Shown piece after piece: positions 8,944-17,123 of a DNA stretch of 64,000 nt. The position numbers and the translations under genes were made by a program. Position 1 is the first letter of the stretch; each line of letters starts with the position of its first letter. Under the pieces are notes generated by a model. That model was given only the letters and a program-made list of their open reading frames with translations, ran no database searches and was not told where the DNA came from. This DNA comes from an uncultured Prevotella sp. (lineage in GTDB: Bacteria; Bacteroidota; Bacteroidia; Bacteroidales; Bacteroidaceae). The stretch covers positions 62,001 through 126,000 of the forward strand of contig CAMUYR010000002.1 of assembly GCA_947164965.1 (NCBI GenBank), read 5' to 3'.

Positions 8944-9357
8944 ATGAAAATAATTATCGTAAATGGTCCTAATCTCAACCTTCTTGGAGTACGTGAACCA
9001 GGTATCTATGGCTCATCATCGTTCGATGATTACCTGCCTAAACTTAAGGCCCAATATCCTGATATCGAACTGGAATATTTCCAAAGCAATGTGGAAGGCG
9101 AGCTCATCAATAAGATGCAAGAGGTTGGATTCAGTTATGATGGTATCATCTTGAATGCCGGAGCATATACGCATACTTCAGTAGCTTTGCACGATTGCAT
9201 CCGTTCACTTAAGAGTCCTGTCATTGAGGTCCATATCAGTAATGTCCACCAGCGCGAAGAGTTTCGCCACCACTCTATGATTTCCGCAGCATGTCGTGGT
9301 GTCATCTGTGGTTTCGGTCTCGACTCCTACCGTTTAGCTATCGAGGCACTGAAATGA
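8944..9357 (+). CDS. aroQ: Type II 3-dehydroquinate dehydratase
   Basis: A 137-aa cytosolic enzyme of the shikimate pathway that dehydrates 3-dehydroquinate to 3-dehydroshikimate through an enolate. Visible family motifs are GPNLNLLGVREPGIYG (8-23) with Arg17 and the catalytic Tyr22, NAGAYTHTS (71-79) with the substrate-binding Asn71 and His77, and VHISNVHQREEFR (96-108). Length matches dodecameric type II enzymes. The TGA overlaps the ATG of the downstream methyltransferase gene, so the two are translationally coupled. Confidence 0.95.
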   Translation: MKIIIVNGPNLNLLGVREPGIYGSSSFDDYLPKLKAQYPDIELEYFQSNVEGELINKMQEVGFSYDGIILNAGAYTHTSVALHDCIRSLKSPVIEVHISNVHQREEFRHHSMISAACRGVICGFGLDSYRLAIEALK

Positions 9358-9980
9358 CTATCGACGATTATATCGAGTCACATATAGACCCAGAGCCTGA
9401 CTATCTGTACAAGCTTTGGCGATCTACCAACATCCACATGCTCCATGGTCGGATGGCTTCAGGTCATCTGCAAGGTCGACTGCTGAAGATGCTGGTGCAG
9501 ATGATCCGCCCTAAAAACATCCTGGAGGTGGGCACCTTTAGTGGCTATTCAGCCATCTGCATGGCTGAGGGACTGGAGGAGGATGGCAAAGTATACACCT
9601 TTGAGATTAACGACGAACAGGAGGATTTTACACGTCCTTGGATTGAGGGGTCACCCGTCAGCGACAAGATACAATTCATCATTGGCGATGCACTGACAGA
9701 GGCTCCCAAGCTTGGCATTACCTTCGACATGGCATTCATTGATGGCGACAAACGCACTTATAAAGAAACCTACGAGATGGCATTGTCGTTAATCCGGAAG
9801 GGAGGCTTTATTCTTGCCGACAACACCTTATGGGATGGGCATGTGGTTGACCCCACTTACAACAAAGACCCACAAACACATGGCATTGAGACCTTCAACG
9901 ATTATATCCTGACAGACACCCGAGTGGAACGTGTTATACTTCCACTTCGTGACGGTTTGACGCTCATTCGCAAACAATAA
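9354..9980 (+). CDS. Class I SAM-dependent O-methyltransferase
   Basis: A 208-aa Rossmann-fold methyltransferase of the O-methyltransferase 3 (catechol/caffeoyl-CoA OMT) family. SAM-binding motif I is ILEVGTFSGYSA (56-67), followed by FEIND (83-87). Metal-binding residues are in AFIDGDK (127-133) and ADNTLWDG (155-162). The ATG at 9354 overlaps the aroQ stop; a longer frame starting inside aroQ is out of keeping with the family. Substrate is unknown, as for most bacterial members. It is co-transcribed with aroQ, but a pathway link is not evident. Confidence 0.9.
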   Translation: MTIDDYIESHIDPEPDYLYKLWRSTNIHMLHGRMASGHLQGRLLKMLVQMIRPKNILEVGTFSGYSAICMAEGLEEDGKVYTFEINDEQEDFTRPWIEGSPVSDKIQFIIGDALTEAPKLGITFDMAFIDGDKRTYKETYEMALSLIRKGGFILADNTLWDGHVVDPTYNKDPQTHGIETFNDYILTDTRVERVILPLRDGLTLIRKQ

Positions 9981-10046
9981 GTCGACATTTTGCACTATTT
10001 TTACACATTTTCCGTGCAAAATGTTGGTTGTTTCAATAAAAATGCT

Positions 10047-10054
10047 TACTTTTG
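10047..10054 (+). promoter_or_regulatory. -7 promoter box for Lrp/AsnC regulator operon
   Basis: TACTTTTG fits the Bacteroidetes TAnnTTTG consensus. A TTG-containing stretch lies about 20-25 bases upstream as a possible -33 element. It gives a leader of roughly 25 bases to the ATG at 10086, which supports that start over an upstream in-frame ATG at 9990. Confidence 0.65.
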
Positions 10055-10085
10055 CTTACAAAATGTAATATTTAACAAAAAAGTA

Positions 10086-10550
10086 ATGGATAAGATAGAC
10101 AATCTTGACAAAAAGATACTCAGTATCCTGTCGAAGAACGCTCGCATCCCTTTCAAGGATGTAGCGGCAGAGTGTGGTGTTTCACGAGCAGCTATTCATC
10201 AACGCGTTCAGCACCTTATCGAGGCGGGTGTCATCATGGGCAGTGGATTTGATGTAAATCCCAAGAGCCTGGGGTATTCCACCTGTACTTATGTAGGAAT
10301 CACCTTGGAACGTGGTTCTATGTATAAGGATGTTGTTGAATGTCTGCGCCACATTCCAGAGATTGTAGAGTGTCATTTCACGACGGGCCCTTACACCATG
10401 TTGGTTAAACTTTATGCTCGTGATAATGAACAGCTCATGCACTTGCTCAACGGACGTCTGCAAGACATTCCTGGCGTGGTGGCCACAGAAACGCTCATTT
10501 CTTTGGAACAGAGCATCAAACGTGAGATACCGGTAACCTTTGAAGAGTAA
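10086..10550 (+). CDS. Lrp/AsnC family transcriptional regulator
   Basis: A 154-aa feast/famine regulator. Residues 5-55 are an AsnC-type winged helix-turn-helix (DKKILSILSKNARIPFKDVA, then CGVSRAAIHQRVQHL as recognition helix). Residues 70-145 form the RAM ligand-binding domain (VGITL, VVECLRHIPEIVECH, TTGPYTMLVKL). Members bind amino acids and control amino-acid or peptide metabolism. The ATG at 10086 follows a well-placed -7 box. A peptidase fusion gene starts 4 bases after its stop, so the regulator probably sits in the operon that it may control. Confidence 0.92.
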   Translation: MDKIDNLDKKILSILSKNARIPFKDVAAECGVSRAAIHQRVQHLIEAGVIMGSGFDVNPKSLGYSTCTYVGITLERGSMYKDVVECLRHIPEIVECHFTTGPYTMLVKLYARDNEQLMHLLNGRLQDIPGVVATETLISLEQSIKREIPVTFEE

Positions 10551-10554
10551 ACCT

Positions 10555-12270
10555 ATGGCAGACCGTTTCGACTGGCAGTCACAATTGGCAAGAGCCTATG
10601 CAACCTTTCCAGAAGCAAAGCATCAACCTGTCATTGGTATTACAGGTAATTATGGTGAACTGACATGTAAACTCTCCGAAGGATATTACAAGTCCATACA
10701 GAGAGCTGGTGGTGTTCCTGTCATCATCCCGCCACTGAGTGATACCGACAGTATCATCAACACGCTGGAACATATTGACGGACTCCTGCTGAGTGGTGGC
10801 GGAGACTATAATCCGCTCTTTACTGGCGAGGATCCATCACCCAAGTTAGGTGGCATCAACAACGAACGCGACCTGCCCGAACTACTGATTACTCAATTGG
10901 CATACAATCGCCAGATTCCAATGTTGGGCATCTGCAGAGGTATCCAAACCCTTGCCATTGCCTTAGGCGGTAAGGTCAAGCAGGACATTTCTGATATTTG
11001 TAAAGTCAAGCACTCGCAGGATGCAGACCGTTCAGAACCCACCCATAGCGTGGCGATAGAAGAAGACTCGATACTCTATACCTTATATAATAATAAGACT
11101 ATCTATGTTAACTCGTTCCACCATCAGGCTGTAGAAGATGGCGGTAAGCGTTTCCGAGTGGTAGGCCGCTCTGCCGATGGCATCATCGAAGCCATAGAGA
11201 GTAGCGAATTTAAGAGCATCATGGGTGTTCAGTGGCATCCTGAATGCATGAGCGAGGGATTGCCCATCTTCGAATGGTTCGTCAACGAAGCAGCCCAATA
11301 TCATGCCACCTGCCAATTGCACCAGCGCATCATCACTCTCGACACCCATTGCGATACCCCTATGTTTTTCCCACAGGGTATCAATTTCGGAAGTCGTGAC
11401 CCGCGCATCTTGGTCGATCTCCATAAGATGAATGAAGGACGACAGGATGCTACCATCATGGTGGCTTATCTGCCCCAGCCTACTGATCAGCCAACAGCGT
11501 ATGCTGACAATATCTTCGACAAGATAAATGACATCGTAGCACAGAACAGTGCCTATCTGGCTTTGGCTCGCACACCAGATGATCTGTGGATGAACAAACA
11601 CCTAGGCAAGAAGAGTATCATGCTGGGTATTGAGAACGGCCATGCTCTGGATGGAAAGATAGAGAACCTGCATCACTTTGCCCAAAGAGGCATTGTCTAC
11701 ATGACGTTATGCCACAATGGCGATAACGACATCTGCGACTCAGCCAAAGGTTGCACCACCCACAACGGTGTGAGTGCATTTGGCAAACAGGTTATCAACG
11801 AAATGAACCGTTTGGGCATCATGGTCGACTTGAGTCATGCCTCAGAGAAGAGTTTCTACGATGCTTTGGAGTTATCCGAACAGCCCATCGTATGCAGCCA
11901 TAGCAGTTGCCGGGCACTTTGCGACCATCCCCGTAATCTCACCGACGAACAAATGCGTGCCCTCGCCGCTAAAGGTGGTGTGATGCAAGTGACGCTCTAT
12001 AACGGTTTCCTTGTCAAGGACTGCGAAGCCACCATCGAGGATGCGATGTGCCATTTGGAACATGCTATCGACGTGATGGGTATCGACCATGTGGGCATCG
12101 GCACCGATTTCGATGGTGACGGAGGAATCCTCGGACTGGCCAACTCAGCAGAACTCATCCAATTCACCCGTCAGTTGATGGTCCGCCGTTTCAGCGAACA
12201 AGATATTCAAAAGATTTGGGGTGGCAACTTCCTACGTGTCATGCAACAAGTACAAAACGCAAAACAATAA
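10555..12270 (+). CDS. Fusion of C26 gamma-glutamyl hydrolase and M19 membrane-type dipeptidase
   Basis: A 571-aa protein with two complete hydrolase domains. Residues 24-245 are a class I glutamine-amidotransferase-like peptidase C26 domain related to gamma-glutamyl-GABA hydrolase (PuuD), with nucleophile C127 (GICRGIQ) and H228/E230 (QWHPE). Residues 255-565 are an M19 (renal dipeptidase) domain with zinc ligands H265 and D267 (DTHCDTP), GIENGH, VDLSHAS, CSHSSCRAL and GIGTDFDGDGG. There is no signal peptide, so it should be cytosolic. Such an enzyme could cut gamma-glutamyl bonds and the resulting dipeptides in one polypeptide, which is inference. It lies between an Lrp/AsnC regulator (4-base gap) and an M28 lipoprotein (0-base gap). 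Confidence 0.9.
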   Translation: MADRFDWQSQLARAYATFPEAKHQPVIGITGNYGELTCKLSEGYYKSIQRAGGVPVIIPPLSDTDSIINTLEHIDGLLLSGGGDYNPLFTGEDPSPKLGGINNERDLPELLITQLAYNRQIPMLGICRGIQTLAIALGGKVKQDISDICKVKHSQDADRSEPTHSVAIEEDSILYTLYNNKTIYVNSFHHQAVEDGGKRFRVVGRSADGIIEAIESSEFKSIMGVQWHPECMSEGLPIFEWFVNEAAQYHATCQLHQRIITLDTHCDTPMFFPQGINFGSRDPRILVDLHKMNEGRQDATIMVAYLPQPTDQPTAYADNIFDKINDIVAQNSAYLALARTPDDLWMNKHLGKKSIMLGIENGHALDGKIENLHHFAQRGIVYMTLCHNGDNDICDSAKGCTTHNGVSAFGKQVINEMNRLGIMVDLSHASEKSFYDALELSEQPIVCSHSSCRALCDHPRNLTDEQMRALAAKGGVMQVTLYNGFLVKDCEATIEDAMCHLEHAIDVMGIDHVGIGTDFDGDGGILGLANSAELIQFTRQLMVRRFSEQDIQKIWGGNFLRVMQQVQNAKQ

Positions 12271-13266
12271 ATGAATAACGTCTCATTTTCCCATTTTCTC
12301 ATTTTCTTCATCTCTGGTCTTTTCTGTGCTTGCAGCACTACGAAGAAAAGCCAGACAACCGAACAACCTGTGGTCAATATTGAATTTAATGCCGACTCTG
12401 CCTATGCGTTCTGTGCAGCCCAGTGTCAATTCGGTCCACGCATCATGAACAGTTCAGCTCATGAAGAGTGTGCCCAGTGGATTCAGAAGAAATTCCAGCA
12501 ATATGGTTATCAGGTTGACAGACAGCAAGCCGACTTGAAAGGATATGATGGTACTATCCTGAAGAGTACCAATATCATAGCCACAGCTCCTGCCGACTCC
12601 AGCGTCAGCAAGCCACGCATCATGATATGTGCCCATTGGGACAGCAGGCCATGGGCTGATAATGATCCAGACGAAAGCAACTGGCGCAAACCTGTAATGG
12701 CTGCCAACGACGGCGCATCAGGTGTCGCTGTCATGCTCGAACTGGCTCGTCTCATCAAGGATAACGACTCAGCCCGTATCGCTGTCGACTTTATCTGCTT
12801 CGACGCTGAAGACTGGGGTGTTCCTCAGTGGAGCAACGAGGTTGATGCCGACTCCTGGGCATTAGGTGCACAGTATTGGGCTACAAATTATCAGTCTAAA
12901 GCCAATAGCTACCAGTTCGGCATTCTGCTTGACATGGTAGGTGGTCAGGGTGCAAAGTTCTATCGTGAGGCTTATTCCATGCAATATGCCCGTAATATCG
13001 TTGATAAGGTATGGCAGGCGGCTGCCGCAGCAGGCTATGGTAGTGTCTTTCTTGCCAAAAACAGTGGATATGTCACCGACGACCATGTCCCTGTCAACGA
13101 ACAGGCTCACATCCCTTGTATCGACATCATCAATCATTATCCAGACTGCGAACAAAGCAGTTTCGGACCGACATGGCATACCATCAACGATGACATGCAA
13201 CATATCGACAAAAACACTCTTCAGGCCGTAGGCCAAACGTTAATACAATTGATTTTCTCGGAATAA
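12271..13266 (+). CDS. M28 family lipoprotein, glutaminyl-peptide cyclotransferase-like
   Basis: A 331-aa zinc enzyme. The N-terminus is a lipoprotein-type signal ending GLFCAC with C21 as the likely lipidated residue. Zinc-site residues are H122 and D124 (CAHWDSRPWADND), D147 (ANDGASG), E180 (FDAEDWG) and the late His in GPTWHTINDD. The WHTxDD ending and AEDWG are characteristic of the glutaminyl cyclase branch rather than aminopeptidases, so the reaction would be cyclising N-terminal Gln to pyroglutamate. In Bacteroidetes this fits secreted proteins that begin with Gln after signal peptidase I cleavage, several of which are encoded here. The ATG immediately follows the stop of the C26-M19 gene. 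Confidence 0.85.
   Translation: MNNVSFSHFLIFFISGLFCACSTTKKSQTTEQPVVNIEFNADSAYAFCAAQCQFGPRIMNSSAHEECAQWIQKKFQQYGYQVDRQQADLKGYDGTILKSTNIIATAPADSSVSKPRIMICAHWDSRPWADNDPDESNWRKPVMAANDGASGVAVMLELARLIKDNDSARIAVDFICFDAEDWGVPQWSNEVDADSWALGAQYWATNYQSKANSYQFGILLDMVGGQGAKFYREAYSMQYARNIVDKVWQAAAAAGYGSVFLAKNSGYVTDDHVPVNEQAHIPCIDIINHYPDCEQSSFGPTWHTINDDMQHIDKNTLQAVGQTLIQLIFSE
12281..12309. repeat. Low-complexity element in signal peptide region (CATTTTCCCATTTTCTC type)
   Basis: TCTCATTTTCCCATTTTCTC followed by ATTTTC is a pyrimidine-rich triple repeat of a 7-8 base unit. It encodes the hydrophobic signal segment SFSHFLIFF of the M28 lipoprotein. It looks like a short dispersed element recruited into coding sequence. 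Confidence 0.4.
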
Positions 13267-13290
13267 GTAATCACATCCCTCACCTCTCAT

Positions 13291-13911
13291 CTATAGCTGT
13301 CCCGCCTCCACTAAGAGCACCACTCTTTCTGTGAGGCGGTCAATGCCTTCGGGGTCGTATTGTTTCTTCAACGACGCACCGAAAGCCCACGCGAAAGCCT
13401 GATAGAAGCCAGCACGAACAGGTCCGAGAAAAGCCTGAATCAGTTCATAGCCCGACGAATGACTCTCACGATAGATCAGTTTGATCAGCAGCTTACCCTG
13501 AGAGTATGTCAACTTCTTCATCCTTGGCTTATATTCCTGCATAATACTCTTCTCCACCCTTTTCATGTGAGCCTGCTTAGCTTCCTTGCTTGGTAATGTC
13601 TCCAGATACTCTGCCGTCTCCATCATAATCATGTTGGCTTCCTTGGCAATGGGCAGTACCGTCTTCACATTCTTCACCAGCCGCATATAGGCACCTTGCT
13701 GTTTCTTACTGGTAAAGGTGACAGGAGGAAACACATAGACATTGTTCATCTCCATGTACTGGATGCTATCGCCACCTTCCAGCACCTTACCCACCTTCAC
13801 AGTAGGCACGAAGGTTGGACTATCCATGTCCACCTCCTCGCTCCGTTTGTCTTGAGCACTGCATACCAGCACTCCAAAAGCGGCCATCAAGAACAATATC
13901 TCTCGTTTCAC
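13291..13911 (-). CDS. DUF4294 family secreted protein
   Basis: A protein of about 206 aa matching DUF4294, a Bacteroidetes family of unknown function. Characteristic features are the DSIQYMEMNNVYVFPP start of the conserved region, a Lys/Arg-rich helical middle and the YGxxxKxQYDPEGxDxxTE-like end (GASLKKQYDPEGIDRLTERV). The start is unresolved. A -7 box TACTTTTG at 13916-13923 argues against the ATG at 13959. A GTG at 13911 would give a good signal peptide (VKREILFLMAAFGVLVCSA, cut before Gln) but almost no leader, while the ATG at 13887 leaves a weak signal. The gene is divergent from the helix-hairpin-helix protein gene. Confidence 0.8.
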   Translation of the reverse strand: MKREILFLMAAFGVLVCSAQDKRSEEVDMDSPTFVPTVKVGKVLEGGDSIQYMEMNNVYVFPPVTFTSKKQQGAYMRLVKNVKTVLPIAKEANMIMMETAEYLETLPSKEAKQAHMKRVEKSIMQEYKPRMKKLTYSQGKLLIKLIYRESHSSGYELIQAFLGPVRAGFYQAFAWAFGASLKKQYDPEGIDRLTERVVLLVEAGQL

Positions 13912-13915
13912 GCCG

Positions 13916-13923
13916 CAAAAGTA
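13916..13923 (-). promoter_or_regulatory. -7 promoter box for DUF4294 gene
   Basis: CAAAAGTA on the plus strand is TACTTTTG on the minus strand, followed by GCGGCGTGAAA. The predicted transcript start falls within about 10 bases of the GTG at 13911, which is why the longer ATG start at 13959 is disfavoured. Confidence 0.55.
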
Positions 13924-13987
13924 CACATTATATTTCAAAACCAAACGATTTCCTTCCATTTTTTGTCTTTATTTGGACTTTTTGTTA

Positions 13988-13995
13988 TACCTTTG
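13988..13995 (+). promoter_or_regulatory. -7 promoter box for helix-hairpin-helix protein gene
   Basis: TACCTTTG, 18 bases upstream of the ATG at 14013, fits the Bacteroidetes consensus. It faces away from the DUF4294 promoter, giving a compact divergent arrangement. Confidence 0.6.
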
Positions 13996-14012
13996 CCATA
14001 AATTTGTAAATA

Positions 14013-16013
14013 ATGAAACACTATATAATCATGGTTCTCTGCATGCTTTCAGCGGTCTGCCATGCTCAGGACAACGATTTCAGGGAAGACCTGAACAAAT
14101 GGATAACAGCCGAAGACATGGAGAGCTATGGCGAAGAAACGCTCGAAATGCTGACAGAGATGGCTACCACCAAGATTAACTTAAACCAGACCTCCCGTGA
14201 GGAATTGGAACAACTGCCTTTTCTCACTGCCCAACAGGTAGAGGGCCTGTGTGAATATCTTGATCGCTACAGTCCCATGCGCTCTCTCAGCGAGTTGCTG
14301 ATGATTAGAGCTTTGGATTGGCCTACCCGCAAACTTCTTGAACATTTTGTGTATGTCGGACCTGAAACGCCTAAAAGTGTATGGCCCAAACTGAGTCAAG
14401 TGGCAGAATACGGCAAACATTCGCTGACAGCAACCGTCAAGATACCTTTTTATAATAGAAAAGGAGATATTCTTACTAATGGAAAAGGCTATCTGGGTTA
14501 TAAATACCGCCACGACATCAGGTATCAGTTCACTTACAATGATCGCATCAAATTCGGCATCACCGGTGCCCAAGATGCCGGCGAGCCGTTCTTCAGCAAC
14601 AATAACAAGATGGGCTACGATCATTACTCCTACTATTTCCAGTTGCGAAAGACAGGACAATTGGAGGCTTTCAACCTCGGCATGTATCGCATGAAGATTG
14701 GCATGGGCCTCATCTTGAACAGTGGTTTTAACTTGGGGAAACTAGCCTACCTGCAAAACCTCGGGCGAAGTTCTTATGCCATCATTGCCCACACCTCACG
14801 TTCAGCCTCCGACTATTTCCAGGGTGCTGCTGCCACCGTACGTCTCAGCAACCGTTTCCAGGTGACTGCCTTTGCCTCCTATCGTGCTTTAGATGCCACG
14901 CTCAATAACGATGGCACGGTAAAAACCTTATTGTATGACAATTATCATCGGACAGTCACCGAACTGGCTAAGAAGAACAACACCCATGAGACCGACCTTG
15001 GACTACAGGTAGGATGGCGTAAGTCAACTACCTATCTCCATCTCAATGCCGTCCACACTCGATTCGATCGTCCTTTGAAGCCAGAGACTACCAAGCTTTA
15101 CCTTCGCTATGCACCACAGGGCAGTCATTTCACTAATGTCAGTCTGGATTACGGCTATAACAACCGGAAACTGGCCTTATCAGGTGAGACAGCCATCAAT
15201 GGCGATGGTGCCCTGGCCACTATCCACGTTGTCAACTACCGTTTCTCCTCTCCCTTCTCGGTGATGGCATTACATCGTTACTATAGCCAGCGCTACACTG
15301 CTCTCCATGCTCAGAGTTTTGGGGAAAACAGCAGTATACAAAATGAACACGGACTCTATCTGGGAGCCTCTTGGACACCCTCCCGTTCATGGTATCTTCA
15401 GGGCTATATAGACTATGCCCACTTCTCTGCTCCCCGCTATCAGGTTACCAGTTCGAGCGATGCCTTCGATGCCATGTTGTCTACCCGCTATTTGTATCAC
15501 GATTGGAGTTTCGAAGGTCGCTACCGTTTTCATCTTCGCCAACATGACAACAGCGAGACGAAAAGACTGGAAAACCGTCCGGAACACCGTCTGCGTCTCA
15601 GTAGCAAGTATACTTTTAACCAACACCTCTCCCTCCTTTCACAAATCGACGGCATCAACACCCGTATCAAAGGACGGCATCAGAGTGGTGTGATGGTGAG
15701 TGAACAAGCGTCTTGGAAGAGTCAGTGGCTGACCATCGATGGTAGTGCTGCCTGGTTTCATACCGATGATTACGAATCCCGACTCTATCGTTATGAAAGT
15801 TCCATATTATACGACTTCTCATTCCCTATGCACTATGGTCACGGCATCCGATATATGCTAATGTTTAGCGCCAACATAGGTAACAAGTTGAAAGCATCGG
15901 CAAAGCTAGGCGTCACCGATTTCTTCGACCGCGCTGTGATTTCCAGCGACATGCAGGAGATTGCCCATTCGTCGATGGCCGACCTCCTGATACAAGTCAG
16001 TTATAAGTTATAA
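14013..16013 (+). CDS. Secreted helix-hairpin-helix domain protein with probable outer-membrane beta-barrel
   Basis: A 666-aa protein. Residues 1-18 are a signal peptide (MKHYIIMVLCMLSAVCHA) with Gln19 as the predicted mature start. Residues 48-110 contain ComEA-type helix-hairpin-helix units (KINLNQTSREELEQLPFL, then RSLSELLMIRALDWPTRKLL). From about 130 on, alternating amphipathic strands rich in Tyr, Arg and Ser (YKYRHDIRYQFTYNDRIKFGI) continue to the end, KLGVTDFFDRAVISSDMQEI. This suggests an outer-membrane beta-barrel. This architecture is known in Bacteroidetes but has no assigned function; the HhH part might bind DNA at the cell surface, which is speculation. The last 6 bases overlap the convergent glycosyltransferase gene. 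Confidence 0.8.
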   Translation: MKHYIIMVLCMLSAVCHAQDNDFREDLNKWITAEDMESYGEETLEMLTEMATTKINLNQTSREELEQLPFLTAQQVEGLCEYLDRYSPMRSLSELLMIRALDWPTRKLLEHFVYVGPETPKSVWPKLSQVAEYGKHSLTATVKIPFYNRKGDILTNGKGYLGYKYRHDIRYQFTYNDRIKFGITGAQDAGEPFFSNNNKMGYDHYSYYFQLRKTGQLEAFNLGMYRMKIGMGLILNSGFNLGKLAYLQNLGRSSYAIIAHTSRSASDYFQGAAATVRLSNRFQVTAFASYRALDATLNNDGTVKTLLYDNYHRTVTELAKKNNTHETDLGLQVGWRKSTTYLHLNAVHTRFDRPLKPETTKLYLRYAPQGSHFTNVSLDYGYNNRKLALSGETAINGDGALATIHVVNYRFSSPFSVMALHRYYSQRYTALHAQSFGENSSIQNEHGLYLGASWTPSRSWYLQGYIDYAHFSAPRYQVTSSSDAFDAMLSTRYLYHDWSFEGRYRFHLRQHDNSETKRLENRPEHRLRLSSKYTFNQHLSLLSQIDGINTRIKGRHQSGVMVSEQASWKSQWLTIDGSAAWFHTDDYESRLYRYESSILYDFSFPMHYGHGIRYMLMFSANIGNKLKASAKLGVTDFFDRAVISSDMQEIAHSSMADLLIQVSYKL

Positions 16014-17123
16014 GAGTTCACGATACAGCCTAGCCACCTGGTCAGCTACATCGTTGCCTTCAAACTTGTGGATATATTCCTTGCTCCTGGCAATGCGTTC
16101 TTCCCGTCTTCGAGCACCTCGCAACGACATCTTGATGGCTTCGGCCATCTCTATCACATGGTCTGGGTCCACATACAGGCTATCCGGCCCGCCAGCCTCC
16201 TCCAAACATGATCCCTTACAAGCTACCACAGGCAATCCTGCAGCAATAGCCTCGATGATAGGGATGCCGAATCCCTCATAACGGGACGGATAGACAAACA
16301 CTTCAGCTTGTGCATAGATAGCGGCCAAATCCTCGTCCGTCACACCGCTCAACAAGTGAATACGGTCGTGATGAGGCAGATCTTTAGCATATTCCGTCTG
16401 TCTGCCCACCGCAACGAGATGAATATCCTGTGGCAAGACATCCAGAGCATTAGCAGCCAACAGCAGATTTTTCCGACGTTCTATGGTTCCTACGTTCAGT
16501 ATATAGCGGTTAGGCAGATGGTAGCGATTTTTCACCTCAGCTTTCTTCTCTGCTCTTATCTCTACCGAATAACGAGGTGAAAAACTCTGATAGATAACCT
16601 GGATACGGTCAGCATACTCGTCGCCACCTAATTCTATAATATCCTGGCGTGTCCGTTCGCTGATAGCAATAATCTTATCAGCTTCACGCAGCGTCTTGCG
16701 AAACTTCCATTCATACATCTTCGTGTCCAGCCAATGGTAGTATTCCGGATAGCGCATAAAAATCAGGTCATGGATGGTCACGATACCTTTGATGCCAACT
16801 TTCCGTAAGCCGATAGGTAGTTCGCCCGATAAGCCATGGAACACCTCCACCCCATCGCGCTTCAAGTCGCCCACCATACTATGAGTACGCCACCAGGCTT
16901 TTCGCACTGCCGACGGATGCCCCTTGGGATAGCAGAACTGCACATTACCGTCACCGATAATCTGGCCACGCAGGTCGTCACGTCCCATATCCGGAGCATA
17001 GAGCCGCAAATGCATCTGCTCATCGCCCAATCGAATAAGGTCGTTGACCAATGTCCGTCCGTAACTGCCCAGCCCGGTTCCATTGCGCACTATGCGCTTG
17101 GCATCCATCCCAATGGTTATCAT
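16008..17123 (-). CDS. Glycosyltransferase family 4 (GT-B)
   Basis: A 371-aa GT-B glycosyltransferase. The N-terminal domain has a Gly-rich start (MDAKRIVRNGTGLGSYGRTL) and TIHDLIF (116-122). The C-terminal nucleotide-sugar domain has ILNVGTIERRKNL (208-220), typical of mannosyl- and related transferases, and the retaining EX7E motif E283/E291 (YEGFGIPIIEA). The start overlaps the end of the mannose-1-phosphate guanylyltransferase gene by 4 bases. GDP-mannose is therefore a plausible donor, and lipopolysaccharide or capsule assembly a plausible pathway. Acceptor is unknown. Confidence 0.88.
   Translation of the reverse strand: MITIGMDAKRIVRNGTGLGSYGRTLVNDLIRLGDEQMHLRLYAPDMGRDDLRGQIIGDGNVQFCYPKGHPSAVRKAWWRTHSMVGDLKRDGVEVFHGLSGELPIGLRKVGIKGIVTIHDLIFMRYPEYYHWLDTKMYEWKFRKTLREADKIIAISERTRQDIIELGGDEYADRIQVIYQSFSPRYSVEIRAEKKAEVKNRYHLPNRYILNVGTIERRKNLLLAANALDVLPQDIHLVAVGRQTEYAKDLPHHDRIHLLSGVTDEDLAAIYAQAEVFVYPSRYEGFGIPIIEAIAAGLPVVACKGSCLEEAGGPDSLYVDPDHVIEMAEAIKMSLRGARRREERIARSKEYIHKFEGNDVADQVARLYRELL

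Noticed and set aside
7983..8978. Longer XerD start at 8978
   Set aside because: It would place the start inside aroQ and read through the divergent promoter; the extra 27 residues are unlike the family.
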